From: Gemmataceae bacterium
Lineage (GTDB): Bacteria; Planctomycetota; Planctomycetia; Gemmatales; Gemmataceae
Length of the DNA: 59,205 bases
Assembly (NCBI GenBank): GCA_019752375.1
Contig: JAIEMG010000010.1
Span: 1 to 59,205, forward strand
Direction: 5' to 3'
Under the pieces are notes generated by a model that saw only the letters and a program-made list of their open reading frames with translations, was not told where the DNA came from and searched no databases. The translations under genes were made by a program, and so were the position numbers. The first letter of the stretch is position 1, and each line of letters starts with the position of its first letter. Below, in pieces: positions 47,164 to 56,812 of the stretch.

Positions 47164-49428
47164 TCATTGGGGCCGCGATTCGGGTCCTCCGGCTACAGGA
47201 AACTGTACCCTGATCGTGGTGCCGCTGCCTATGGTCGATTCGATGTCGATCCGGCCGCCGAAGAGATGGACCCGCTCCAGCATGCCGGCCAGCCCGAACC
47301 CCTCCCCGCGGAGCACCCGCTCCCGGGCCGCGGCGACGTCGAACCCGGCCCCGTTGTCGCAGATCATGACCCGGACATCGCCGTCGGTCCGGATCAGTTC
47401 CACCGCGAGACTAGTCCCCCGGGCGTGCCTCACGACGTTCGTGGTGGCCTCCTGGACGACCCGGAAGCAGACCGTCTCCAGGGTCGGCGGCAGCCGCTCG
47501 CCCCCGAGCGAGTTGGTGAACTCCAGGGCGAGCCCGGCGTGCGCCGTTTGCCGGGCCAGGTAGGCCCTGAGGGCCGGCTCCAGCCCGAGCAGGTCGAGCG
47601 AGGCGGGCCGGAGGTCCAGCGACAGGCCGCGGACCTGCTCGATCGCCCGGTCCACCACCCGCCTGCTCTCGTCGAGCCGGTCCGCGGCGGCCGGCCCCGC
47701 CCTCGCCCGGACGGCTTCCAGGGTGAGGTTGACGGTGGTCAGGACCTGGCCGATCTCGTCGTGCAACTCCCGGGCGAGGTGGGCCCGCTCCGCCTCCTGG
47801 GCCTCGATCAGCCGGCGGGACAGCACCTCCAGCTCCGCCCGACTGGCCACCACCTCCCGGTGCAGCCGCTCGCGCTCGGCCTCGGCCCGCTTGCGGTCGG
47901 TGGCATCCAGTCCGATGCCGATCCGGGTACCGTCCGACAGGACGACCATCGCCCACGACGTGTCGAGAATCTGGCCGTCGCGAACGCGCGTCCGGAAGTC
48001 GGTCCACCCGGGGGGCGGGTTCCGCACGTACTCGGCGACGCGCTTGTGGTCCCGGACGTCCGGGTACGTCTCGGTCAAGATGTCGAGGGTCCGGGTCTCC
48101 TCGCGTGACCAGCCGAACACCCGCTCCCACTCGCGGTTGATGAACTGGACCCGGCCCGACGGGTCCACGAAGTTGATCATCACCGGGATGTGGTCGACGA
48201 TCGTTTGCAGGATCTCCTTCTGCCGCCGCAGCTCCCCCTCGGCCGCCCTGCGCTCGGTGACGTCCAGCGCGACGCCGATCACCCCACCGATCTCCCCGTC
48301 CGGGCCGAGGAACGGCGCCTTGGTGGTGAGGTAGGTGCGGGTGACCCCAGCCGCCGTGCCGGTCTCCTCGTAGGTGATGGCCTCCCCGGTCTTCACGACC
48401 CGCCGGTCCGTCTCCGCGAACCGCCGGGCGGTCTCGGCGTCGAACAGGGCCGTGTCGTCCCGGCTGATGACGTCCTCGACCTCCTTGCCCGCCAGGCGAG
48501 CTCCGGGGGAGTTGAGAAGGAGGTACCGGCCGTTGCAGTCCTTGACAAAGACGGCCTGGGGAATGCCCTCGACGACCGCCGTCAGGAGGCTGTGGTTCGT
48601 CCGCAGCGTTCACTCCGCCTGTTTGCGGTCGGTGACGTCCCGCAGGGCGCTTACGTGCAGGCCGGGGAGGATGTGCGCGACCGCGCGGTACTCGACCTCC
48701 CGAGTCGAGCTGTCCTTGCACGCGAGCGTGTACTCGCCGTGCTGCGTGCCGGCGGCGAGGAACTGGCTCATCAGCTCGGGGATTCGATCGCGGTCCACCT
48801 CGGGCGTCACGTCGGCCACGCCCAGCCGCACGAGTTCGTCGCGGGTGTAGCCGAGGAACTGGCAGGCGGCCGGGTTGGCGTCCACGTACCGGCCGGCGTC
48901 GTCCATGAGCAGGATCGCCTCGAGCGAGTTCTCGAAGACGGCCCGGAACCGCCGCTGGCTCTCCGCGAGCCGCTCCGCCGTGCGCCGCTCGTCGGTGACG
49001 TCCCGGGCCAGCGAGACGGCCCCGGCGAAACGGCCCTCTGCGTCGAGGAGCGGGGTGTTGAACCACTCGCAGATGATGACCCGGCCGTCCTTGGTCCGGT
49101 TCTCGTTGACGCTGTGGGCCTGCATGTCCCCGGCGTGCAGGCGCCGGAGGACCTCCCTCAACTGGCCGTCCATCGGCTGCGTGAGGATCCGGTCGAGCAG
49201 GACCTCGCCCACCATTTCGCCCCGGCTGTAGCCGAACATCGCTTCCGCGGCAGGGTTCCAGTCGAGGACGCGGTACTCCCCGTCGAACCGGACGTAGGCC
49301 AAGGGCAACCGCTCGGTCGGCAGGCCCGGTCGCTCCGTTGGGACTCCCTTCTCTGCCCGCGCCAGGAGCGCCCTCAAGGTGAGTAGATCCTTGAGGAGCT
49401 GTTCTCTCGTCTTGTCCTCATCTCTCAT
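47164..49428 (-). pseudogene. multi-PAS NarL-class histidine kinase interrupted by TGA
   Basis: In one continuous frame of about 754 codons there are three or four PAS domains (for example YRVLDWNPAAEAMFGYSRGE, then AILLMDDAGRYVDANPAACQ), a HisKA_3 domain with LARELHDEIGQVLTTVNLTL and an HATPase domain ending VRVQFPVAGG. A single in-frame TGA at 48610-48612 lies between PAS domains, after DVTDRKQAE, where related kinases have Glu or Gln. The halves could be made as separate proteins (the second from the ATG at 48396), but sensing and kinase parts would be unlinked. A redox role for the TGA is excluded by its position in a coiled linker. Confidence 0.85.
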
Positions 49429-49503
49429 GACGCACCCGGGGCAGAAAGGCGACGCCGGAGCATTAGCGTGCGCCTTTCATTCCTCAGCAAGGTCGGCTCC
49501 CGG

Positions 49504-49863
49504 TCAGCCGCTCAGGTCGTAGGCGTGCCGGAGCCAGCCCTCGAGCTCGGTGTCCACCTCGTCCGGCCGCCGCAGCTTCACCTTGAAGTGATACCTCCGC
49601 GCCGAGACCCGCTCGGCCTTTGCCACGCGAGGGCCCGTGACCCGGTGGTCCGACTTCAGGTTCAACAGTAAGTACCCTTTTCGCATCTCGACGCCCGCCG
49701 GCGCCGAGGTGCGGACCAGGTGGACCGAGGTCTTCTTGGCCTCCTCCGCCACCGGTCCGATGTCGCGCAGAACCGAAAGCACCCGGTTGTAAACCTCGCG
49801 GACCGACGGATCCTTACCCACGAGATGGTCGTCCACGCGGTATGTCTCGGCCGGCTTGCTCAT
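49504..49863 (-). CDS. DUF5655 family protein
   Basis: 119 residues; GGAGGT 5 bases before the ATG at 49863 sets the start. The pattern TSVHLVRTSAPAGVEMRKGY, then LLLNLKSDHRVTGPRVAKAE and KLRRPDEVDTELEGWLRHAY, matches DUF5655, a small predicted-transport-like domain of unknown function. It is cytoplasmic and has no signal. It sits between the broken kinase and the flavoprotein gene, all on the minus strand. Confidence 0.82.
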   Translation of the reverse strand: MSKPAETYRVDDHLVGKDPSVREVYNRVLSVLRDIGPVAEEAKKTSVHLVRTSAPAGVEMRKGYLLLNLKSDHRVTGPRVAKAERVSARRYHFKVKLRRPDEVDTELEGWLRHAYDLSG

Positions 49864-50083
49864 CGCTGACCTCCGGTCTACCGGTAATGCACGGGTGTGC
49901 TTTTATAGATTAGACAGCGGCGAATTAGGCGGCCACAAGCCAACCTGAGCGGAGGGAAACCGCGAGTAATGAGGTGTACGAGAAAGTACCACCAACACGC
50001 CGTTCTTCGATGGCTGGCCGGGAGACTCTGGGTCGCCGGCTCACGAACCAGCCGCATGCGACTTCCCCGCTAAGCGTGACGCG

Positions 50084-51733
50084 TCACATTTCCTTCAGGT
50101 ACTCGTGGACGAGCTGGACCGCCATCGCCCCCTCGCCCACGGCCGAGGCCACGCGCTTGACCGAGCCGGCGCGCACGTCCCCCGCGGCGAACACCCCGGG
50201 GCGGCTCGTCTCCAGCAGGTACGGCGGCCGCCCGGCGACCCAGTCCCCCAACGGCGCCAGGGCCGGCCCCGTGCGGACGAAGCCCTTGGCGTCCTTCGCG
50301 ATCTCCAAGGGTAGCCAGTCGGTCCGCGGCACCGCCCCGATGAAGCTGAACAGCGCCGCGACTCGCAGCGTCCGCACGTGGCCCGTCGTCTTGTGGACCA
50401 GCTCGACCGCGCCGAGGGAATTGTCGCCGTGCATCCGCCGGACCTCCGTGTGGAGTAGCACCTCGATGTTGGGCGTGCCCTCGATGCGGTGGGCCAGGTA
50501 GCTGGACATGTCCTTGTACAGGCTGTCCCCGCGGACCACGAGGTAGACCCGGTGCACTTGCCCGGCGAGGAAGACCGCGGCCTGGCCAGCGGAGTTGCCG
50601 CCGCCGACGACCACCACGTCCGACCCGCAGCACATCTGCGCCTCCGTGGGCGTCGCGGCGTAGTAGACCCCGCGGCCCTCGAACCGTTCACACCCCTCGA
50701 CGTTCAGCAGGCGGTAGTCGGCCCCGGTGGCGATCAGCAGGCACTTGGCCGTGACCTGCTCGCCCCCGTCGAGGTGCACCACCGGGTAGCGGTTGTCGAA
50801 GGCCAGGGCCGTGACCGGCGCCGCGACGTCCAGCTTGGCCCCGAACTTGTTGGCCTGCACGACGGCGCGCTCGGCCAGCTCGGCGCCGGTGATGCCGGTG
50901 GGGAAGCCGAGGTAGTTCTCGATGCGCATGCTGCGGCCGGCCTGACCGCCTGGCGCCGCCCGCTCCAGCACCACGGTGCTCAGGCCCTCCGAGGCGCCGT
51001 AGGCCGCCGCGGCCAGCCCCGCGGGCCCGGCCCCGACGATGACCAGGTCGAACACCGTCTGCTCCAGCGGACCGCGCAGCCCGAGCGCCTCCGCCAGCCG
51101 GCGGTTCGAGGGGTTGCGCAGCAGCAGCTTGTTGCCCCAGGCGACCACCGGCGTGTCGGCCTCGCTCACCCCGAACCGCTGTAGCAGTTGCGTGACCTGC
51201 GGGTCGGACTCCAGGTCCAGCCAGGTGAACGGCACCTGGTTTTTGGCCAGGAAGTCGCGGATGCGGAAGGTGTCCTGCGAGTAGCGTGAGCCGAGCACGC
51301 GCAGCCCCGTGAACTTGCCGGACTGGCGCAGCAACTCGCGGCGGGCCATGAAGGCTTGCAGGATGAGGTCACTCAGTTCCGGGTGGCGGTCCAGGAGTTC
51401 GCGCAGGGCGTCCGGGGACACCTCGTAGACCTCACACTCGCCCCGGGCGATGGCGCTGACCGGCGCCGGGCTGCCGCAGAGCTGCGACACCTCGCCGGTG
51501 AACTCCCCGGGCCCCAGGGTCGTCAGGGTCTTCGGCGGGTCCTCCGAGTCGTCCACGATCTCGACTTTGCCCGACTTGATCACGTTGAAGCGGACGTCGC
51601 GCTGGCCGGCCTCGAAGAGCTTCTCCCCGTCCCGGTAATGCCGAGGCTTCGTCAGCGGGCAGTGCTCCAGGGAAGCCATCTGCGCCGCGTCGAGCCTGGG
51701 GTAGGCGACGGCCCGTAATTCTTGTTCGCTCAC
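50084..51733 (-). CDS. cNMP-binding-domain TrxR-like flavoprotein lacking CxxC
   Basis: 549 residues. Residues 15-130 are a cyclic-nucleotide-binding fold (LGPGEFTGEVSQLCGSPAPV); 142-220 a glutaredoxin-like module without active cysteines (FRIRDFLAKNQVPFTWLDLE); 228-549 a thioredoxin-reductase-like FAD/NAD domain with VIVGAGPAGLAAAAYGASEG, VVVVGGGNSAGQAAVFLAG and GVFAAGDVRAGSVKR. At the place of the redox CxxC, before the NAD-binding motif, the protein reads ATPTEAQMCCGSD, so the disulfide pair is absent. It should bind FAD and NAD(P)H but cannot reduce thioredoxin in the usual way. Such proteins are usually annotated as thioredoxin-disulfide reductases; that name is misleading here. Confidence 0.88.
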   Translation of the reverse strand: MSEQELRAVAYPRLDAAQMASLEHCPLTKPRHYRDGEKLFEAGQRDVRFNVIKSGKVEIVDDSEDPPKTLTTLGPGEFTGEVSQLCGSPAPVSAIARGECEVYEVSPDALRELLDRHPELSDLILQAFMARRELLRQSGKFTGLRVLGSRYSQDTFRIRDFLAKNQVPFTWLDLESDPQVTQLLQRFGVSEADTPVVAWGNKLLLRNPSNRRLAEALGLRGPLEQTVFDLVIVGAGPAGLAAAAYGASEGLSTVVLERAAPGGQAGRSMRIENYLGFPTGITGAELAERAVVQANKFGAKLDVAAPVTALAFDNRYPVVHLDGGEQVTAKCLLIATGADYRLLNVEGCERFEGRGVYYAATPTEAQMCCGSDVVVVGGGNSAGQAAVFLAGQVHRVYLVVRGDSLYKDMSSYLAHRIEGTPNIEVLLHTEVRRMHGDNSLGAVELVHKTTGHVRTLRVAALFSFIGAVPRTDWLPLEIAKDAKGFVRTGPALAPLGDWVAGRPPYLLETSRPGVFAAGDVRAGSVKRVASAVGEGAMAVQLVHEYLKEM

Positions 51734-51824
51734 CGCACCGTCCTCTCGGTGGTAACGGGCTTCTCCGGCCGCGGCGGCTTCGGTCCGAAGGCAAGCCGAG
51801 AGAGTCGAACCTCGGCTCGCCGCA

Positions 51825-52109
51825 CTACCGCAGGTACGGATCGGCCTCCGCCGGTACGTCCACTTCCGCCTGATCGACGTAGCACCAGGCCCAGCGTTCC
51901 CCGGGCTCCCAGGACGCGACCACCGGGTCGCCCGTCTGGTGGAAATGCCGCGTGGCGTGACGGCCCGGCGAGCTGTCGCAGCAGCCGACGTGACCGCAAG
52001 TCAGGCACAGGCGCAGGTGGACCCAGCGCATACCGGTCTTCAGGCATTCCTCGCACCCCGGCGTGCGCGGAGGGACCGGTTCAGTTGCCATCTCATGTTC
52101 GCAGAGCAT
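51825..52109 (-). CDS. UBP-type zinc-finger protein
   Basis: 94 residues; AGGAGGT 5 bases before the ATG at 52109 decides the start over the inner ATG at 52091. The ZnF-UBP pattern is complete: PGCEECLKTG, then HLRLCLTCGHVGCCDSSPGR and HATRHFHQTGDPVVASWEPG, ending WAWCYVD. In eukaryotes this domain binds the ubiquitin C-terminus; bacterial stand-alone versions are of unknown role and often lie near redox enzymes, as here, next to the TrxR-like gene 91 bases downstream. Confidence 0.9.
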   Translation of the reverse strand: MLCEHEMATEPVPPRTPGCEECLKTGMRWVHLRLCLTCGHVGCCDSSPGRHATRHFHQTGDPVVASWEPGERWAWCYVDQAEVDVPAEADPYLR

Positions 52110-52225
52110 TGCTTACCTCCTGCGAGAACGTTTTTTCTTATGGCGTCGGACCGAAGCAGACAAATCGATCTCGACTGCCCTGAACTCTTCTCTTTGGCCG
52201 GAAGTAAATGTAAATTCCGGTCGAG

Positions 52226-53398
52226 TCAGGCGCACCCTTCGAGGAGGTCCAGCCCCCGTCGGGCGACCTCTCGGTCGATCGTGAGCGGCGGGTACATCGT
52301 CAGCAGGTTGTCCTCCTCGGTGCTCACCAGCAGCCCGGCCTCCCGACACCGGTCGCCGAGCTTCGCGGCGTAGTCGCTGCCGTCGCCGAACTCCACGCCG
52401 ATCGCCAAACCCATCACCCGGATCGACGCCGGCTCGGCGAACTTCATCCCAGTGAGCCGCGATCGGAAGTTCTCTTCTTGGTCGGCCACGTTCGCCAGAA
52501 TTCGCACCTTGTGTTGGCCCCAGAACCTCAGGTTGGCAAGGGCGGCCGCGACCGAGAGCGGGTGCCAACCGTAGGTCGAGTAGAAGTCCACTCCGGCGGC
52601 CTTCGCGACGTCCTCCGTCGCCACCGTCGCGCCCATCGGGGCGTAGCCCGCGGTAATCGCCTTCGCCAGGCACATGACGTCCGGGTCGAGGTCGAAGTGC
52701 TCGGACGCGAACAGCTTGCCCATCCGCCCAAAGCCTGTAGCCACCTCGTCCGCGACGAACAGCGTGCCGGTCTCCCGGCACACCGCCCGGACCCGGGTCA
52801 TGAACTCCTTCGACGGGATCAGCACCCCAAGATTGCAGACCACCGGCTCCATGACGAACGCCGCAACCGTCCCGCCCCGGAGCAGACGCTCCACCCGGCC
52901 TGCGGCCCGCTCGTCCAGCGGCGGCCCGACCCGGTGGCAGTGGGCGAGCAGGTTGGGGTGTTGGTCGCAGTCCCCGGCGAGGCTCCGTGGCCCGAGCGTG
53001 TTCCCGTGGTAGCAATCTTCCAGGGCGACGAACCCCGGCCGCCCGGTCGCAGCCATCGCCACCTGAAGCGCGATCTCGACGGCCTCCGAACCCCCGGTCG
53101 CGCGGTAGCACTTCGCCCGCTTCACCGGGACGATCCCGGCCAGCGCCTCGGCCAGTTCGGCCCACGGGCGGTAGAGGTGGTCCGGGTGAACGTAGGTCGG
53201 GCCGTCGAAGGCGCGGATCGCGGCGCGCACCTCGTCATTTCCCCAGCCCAGATTCCCGACGCACCACCCGGCGGTGAAGTCGATGTACTTCTTGCCGTGG
53301 TGGTCGAAGATGAAGCACCCGTCCGACCGCGCCACCTGCACGCCGTCGGGCGGCTCCGCCCGGGCCACGTACCTCCGGTCGCGTTCCGCCACGTCCAT
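52226..53398 (-). CDS. class III PLP-dependent aminotransferase
   Basis: 390 residues from the ATG at 53398, which has AGGAGG 6 bases upstream; a GTG at 53404 is less likely. Fold-type I signatures: GCFIFDHHGKKYIDFTAGWC at the N-terminus, ATGGSEAVEIALQVA for cofactor phosphate, Asp217 in FVADEVATGFGRMG holding the pyridine nitrogen, and Lys246 in CLAKAITAGYAPMGA forming the Schiff base. Relatives act on ornithine, 4-aminobutyrate or other omega-amino acids; the exact substrate cannot be told. It lies within the minus-strand stress array. Confidence 0.92.
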   Translation of the reverse strand: MDVAERDRRYVARAEPPDGVQVARSDGCFIFDHHGKKYIDFTAGWCVGNLGWGNDEVRAAIRAFDGPTYVHPDHLYRPWAELAEALAGIVPVKRAKCYRATGGSEAVEIALQVAMAATGRPGFVALEDCYHGNTLGPRSLAGDCDQHPNLLAHCHRVGPPLDERAAGRVERLLRGGTVAAFVMEPVVCNLGVLIPSKEFMTRVRAVCRETGTLFVADEVATGFGRMGKLFASEHFDLDPDVMCLAKAITAGYAPMGATVATEDVAKAAGVDFYSTYGWHPLSVAAALANLRFWGQHKVRILANVADQEENFRSRLTGMKFAEPASIRVMGLAIGVEFGDGSDYAAKLGDRCREAGLLVSTEEDNLLTMYPPLTIDREVARRGLDLLEGCA

Positions 53399-53480
53399 GA
53401 CCACCCTCCTCGCGCCCGCCGGGCCGGCGGGACTCCTGGCTGCCGGCCGGGCCGCTACGAATCCCTCGCCCGTCTGACGC

Positions 53481-54441
53481 CTACCTGACGGTCACCGGGC
53501 GGGCGTGAGCGAACAGCTCGATCATCGCCCGATTGAACGCCGGCATGTCCTGCGGCCCGCGGCTGGTCACCAGGTTCCCGTCCACCACGGCCGGCTCGTC
53601 CACCCACTCCGCCCCGGCGTTCCGCAGGTCCGTCTGCAGCGACGGCCAGGACGTCATCCGCCGGCCGCGGGCCTGGCCGGCCTCGACGATCGACCACGGC
53701 CCGTGACAGATGGACGCGACCGGCTTGCCGGCCTGGAAGAACGCCCGGACGAAGTCGATCGCCGGCGTGATCATCCGCAGCAGGTCGGGATTGATGACGC
53801 CGCCGGGCAGCAGAAGGGCGTCGAAGTCGTCCGGCCGAGCGGTGAGGAGGCTGACGTCCACCGGGAACTTGTCGCCCCAGTTGGTAAAGTCCCACGCCCG
53901 GACCGTGCGGGGGTCCGGCGCGACGATGAACGTCTCGGCCCCGGCCTTGTCGAGCGCCTTGCGCGGCTTCTCCAGCTCGACCTGCTCGAAGCCGTCCGTC
54001 ACCAGGATGGCGACCCGCAGGCCGCCCAGCGGGCCGTCCGACCCGCCCCGCCCCCGGCCGTTGAGCGACCGGCGGTGGCCGACCGTGCGGCCGCCGACCG
54101 CCCCGGTCGCGGCGCACACCATGTCGGCGATCACGAGAGGGGCCACCGCCGCCGCGATCGCCGCCCACCCGGCGGGCCGCCGCGACTTGGCGAACCCCAC
54201 GGCCAGTAGGACGCCGTCGAGCAGGTCGCCGGCGACCCGCCCGAGGATGCCTGGCGTCGGGTTGTCATGGGTCAGCAGGTCAAATCCATGCATCAACTCC
54301 CGAACACCGAGCACCCGCAAGATGCCGGTATTCTCGCCGTCTTCGATTCCCATTGTCTGTTCAATCTGCCGCGGCCAGCTCGGTCATCCCGACGGCCAGG
54401 CTGGCCAGGCCGAATGCGGTGCTCTTGGTCGATTCAGTCAT
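53481..54441 (-). pseudogene. membrane-domain/DJ-1-PfpI fusion with a frameshift near its start
   Basis: A strong start (AGGAG 6 bases before the ATG at 54441) opens MTESTKSTAFGLASLAVGMT and then runs into a stop at 54363-54365. The missing continuation (RQIEQTMGIEDGENTGILRV) is in the next frame, so one base was gained or lost near 54365-54375. The second part, also readable from an ATG at 54353 without a ribosome binding site, has two membrane helices (to about residue 80) and, after a Gly/Arg linker, a DJ-1/PfpI domain from about 108 (LRVAILVTDGFEQVELEKPR) with nucleophile Cys in ASICHGPWS. The PfpI part is intact; joining it to this membrane module is unusual. Confidence 0.72.
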
Positions 54442-54481
54442 GTTGATCTCCTGGTTTGGTCGTATACCTTGGGCCGCCGCC

Positions 54482-55669
54482 TCACGCCGCCGGGTCGAGG
54501 ACGATCTTGACGCACTCGTCCTGGCGGAACCGGAACATCTTGTAGCCTTCGACGGCCTGGCTTAGCGGCAGCCGGTGCGTGACCACAAAGCTCGGGTCGA
54601 TCCGCCGATGGCGGATGTGGTCGAGCAACTCCGGCACGTACCGATGAACGTGGCACTGCCCGGTCTTGATGGTGAGCCCCTTGTTCATCAGTGCCCCCGT
54701 CGGGATCTTGTCCGAGAGCCCGCCGTAGACGCCGATGATCGACACCGTCCCGCCCTTGCGGCAGCAGTGGATCGCCTGCCGGATCACCTTCGGCCGGTCC
54801 GTCTCCAGCATCGTCAGGTTCTTGATCTTGTCGTAAAGGGCGTCCGGGCTGTAGCCGTGGGCCTCCATGCCGACCGCGTCGACACAGATGTCCGGGCCGA
54901 TGCCGCCGGTCAGCTCCAGCAGCCGCTCGTAGACGTACTCCTCGCTGAAGTCGATCGTGATCGCCCCGGCATCCCGGGCCATCTTCAGACGGCTCGGCAC
55001 CCGCTTGCCGTCGTCGATGGCAATCACTTTCGCGGCCTTGAGCAGGAAGGCGCTGCGGATGGCGAACTGGCCGACGGGGCCGCAGCCCCAGATGGCGACT
55101 GTGTCGTCCGGCTGGGGATTGCAATGCTGCACGGCCATGTACCCGGTCGGGAAGATGTCCGACAGGAACACGACCTGGTGGTCTTCCAGGTCCTCCGGCA
55201 GCTTCTGCAGGTTGACGTCGGCGAGCGGGGTGCGGAGGAACTGCGCCTGGCCGCCGGCGAACCCGCCGGTCAAGTGCGAGTAACCGTAGATGCCGGCCGT
55301 CGGCTGCCCGAGCACGTGGTCGCCCAGGTAGGCCTTCGGGTTGGTGTTGTCGCAGCAGCTGGTCAGCCCGCGCTGGCAGAAGAAGCAGGCCCCGCAGGCG
55401 ATCGGGAACGGCACGACCACCCGGTCGCCCTTCTTGATCTTGTTCTTGTCAACGTCCGGGCCGACTTCTTCCACGACCCCCATGGGCTCGTGGCCCATGA
55501 CGTCGCCCGGTTTCATGAACGGGATGCACCCGTCGTACAGGTGCAGGTCCGAGCCGCAGATGCAGGTGGACGTGATCCGCACGATCGCGTCCCGGCGGTT
55601 AATGATTTTCGGGTCGGGGACATTTTCGACGCTCACCTTGTAGGGAGCGCACCAGGTCACGGCCTTCAT
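54482..55669 (-). CDS. zinc-dependent alcohol/formaldehyde-type dehydrogenase
   Basis: 395 residues of the medium-chain dehydrogenase family. Catalytic zinc ligands Cys38 (TCICGSDLH), His60 and Glu61 (VMGHEPMG); structural zinc cysteines 92, 95, 98 and 105/106 (CGACFFCQRGLTSCC); NAD-binding WGCGPVGQFAIRSAFLLKAA. The length and the insert GFAGGQAQFLRTPLADVNLQ resemble glutathione-independent formaldehyde dehydrogenases and their relatives, so an aldehyde or alcohol is the likely substrate. The DJ-1 fusion lies downstream (41 bases) and the SRPBCC gene upstream (57 bases), so an operon is likely. Confidence 0.93.
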   Translation of the reverse strand: MKAVTWCAPYKVSVENVPDPKIINRRDAIVRITSTCICGSDLHLYDGCIPFMKPGDVMGHEPMGVVEEVGPDVDKNKIKKGDRVVVPFPIACGACFFCQRGLTSCCDNTNPKAYLGDHVLGQPTAGIYGYSHLTGGFAGGQAQFLRTPLADVNLQKLPEDLEDHQVVFLSDIFPTGYMAVQHCNPQPDDTVAIWGCGPVGQFAIRSAFLLKAAKVIAIDDGKRVPSRLKMARDAGAITIDFSEEYVYERLLELTGGIGPDICVDAVGMEAHGYSPDALYDKIKNLTMLETDRPKVIRQAIHCCRKGGTVSIIGVYGGLSDKIPTGALMNKGLTIKTGQCHVHRYVPELLDHIRHRRIDPSFVVTHRLPLSQAVEGYKMFRFRQDECVKIVLDPAA

Positions 55670-55725
55670 GATAAGTCCTTTCCAGCGGTGAAGGGGTCAG
55701 GGCGGTCGGGTCCAACGCGGCTCGG

Positions 55726-56547
55726 CTAGAGTTTCTCCTGGTATTTGCCGGTCCCGGTGCAGGTGCCACGGGGCTGGCCGACGGTGGTGAGGATTTCACC
55801 GACCTCCATGAGCCGTTTGAAATTCCGCAGGTCGTCCCGCATCTGCTGCTGCGGCGTTTCGTTGACGAGCCAGGCGAGCACGTGGCCGAGCTTGCCGGCC
55901 GGCGGGACGTAGCTCATCACGGCGTGGACGTACGTCCCACGATTGCCCGGGGCCTTCTCGAACCGCACCTCACCGACGGTATCCACCTGCGAGCCGGGCA
56001 GCGACCGCCAGGCGATCCGCGTATTGGGCTCGTCGGCCGTGACCTCGGCGTCCCATTCCAGTCGCAGGCCGAGCTTGCCCGTGGTGATCACCCAGTGCGT
56101 GCGGCGCTCGTCAGTCCGCGTCACCGACTCCAGGTGGGTCATGATCCGCGGCAGGTTCTCCAAATTGCGCCAGAACCGGTACAGCTCCTCGGCCGGTTTC
56201 TGGATGAGCATCGACTGCTCGACGTGGACGCCCTTTTCCGCGATCTCGTCGGCCGGGGCGCGGCCGTCGACGTGGTAGGTGTCCAGGCCTAGAGCCTCGT
56301 AGGCTGCGCACTGCCCGGTCGCACCCCGGTAAATGAGGAACCCGCCGACGGCGGCCTCGATGAGTCCCGGGAGCGTCCGGCGGCTCAGCCCTTGTAGTGC
56401 CACGATCGCCCCGGCGGCCATCGACACGTCGCGCTCTTTCGGCCCGACGTTGACGCGGCTCGGCCGAGACGAACGTCGGCCATCGCCCTCGGGGCGTTGG
56501 GGCGTGGCTTCCATCCCGATGCGGGGCTCACTGAGTAACGTTGTCAT
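55726..56547 (-). CDS. membrane-anchored SRPBCC (cyclase/dehydrase-like) protein
   Basis: 273 residues from the ATG at 56547 (AGGAG 8 bases upstream). After a polar N-terminus, residues 38-85 hold a YgaP/DUF2892-like membrane hairpin (AGAIVALQGLSRRTLPGLIE, AAVGGFLIYRGATG). Residues 105-260 are a START-like SRPBCC barrel: VHVEQSMLIQKPAEELYRFW, RIAWRSLPGSQVDTVGEVRF, and a C-terminal helix with RDDLRNFKRLMEVGEI. The domain binds a hydrophobic ligand in related proteins. It is the first gene of the likely operon with the dehydrogenase and DJ-1 genes. Confidence 0.88.
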   Translation of the reverse strand: MTTLLSEPRIGMEATPQRPEGDGRRSSRPSRVNVGPKERDVSMAAGAIVALQGLSRRTLPGLIEAAVGGFLIYRGATGQCAAYEALGLDTYHVDGRAPADEIAEKGVHVEQSMLIQKPAEELYRFWRNLENLPRIMTHLESVTRTDERRTHWVITTGKLGLRLEWDAEVTADEPNTRIAWRSLPGSQVDTVGEVRFEKAPGNRGTYVHAVMSYVPPAGKLGHVLAWLVNETPQQQMRDDLRNFKRLMEVGEILTTVGQPRGTCTGTGKYQEKL

Positions 56548-56812
56548 TGCGGAATCTCCTGAGGGCCTCTGTCGTATACGTCCAACATCCAGACAAGCGT
56601 GCGGAAACCCGATCGCTGCGGGATGCCGATCAGTGCGGCTCAGCGCACGCGCCGTCAGCACACGGTACGGACTCCGCTGAACCAGGGGAATTAACCGCAA
56701 ATCGACGGCCAAAGGGCTGCGGGTCTCGCGTCGGGAAGTCGGGGTGGCGTGTCAGGCAGTTCCCCGACGGGCTGCCCGGAAGGATGGGTGGAAGCAGTCT
56801 GTACGTAACGAG
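56548..56812. other. gap between SRPBCC gene and NarL-type pair
   Basis: 265 bases that should carry the promoter of the minus-strand SRPBCC operon. No sigma-factor boxes or terminator hairpin stood out. Confidence 0.35.

Noticed and set aside
48610-48612. Second selenocysteine codon in the multi-PAS kinase
   Set aside because: The TGA is in a linker between PAS domains with no nearby cysteines, where homologues have Glu/Gln; no redox role is plausible.
47411-49066. 551-residue minus-strand frame overlapping the PAS kinase
   Set aside because: Gly/Arg/Pro-rich alternative frame of the kinase gene without any domain.
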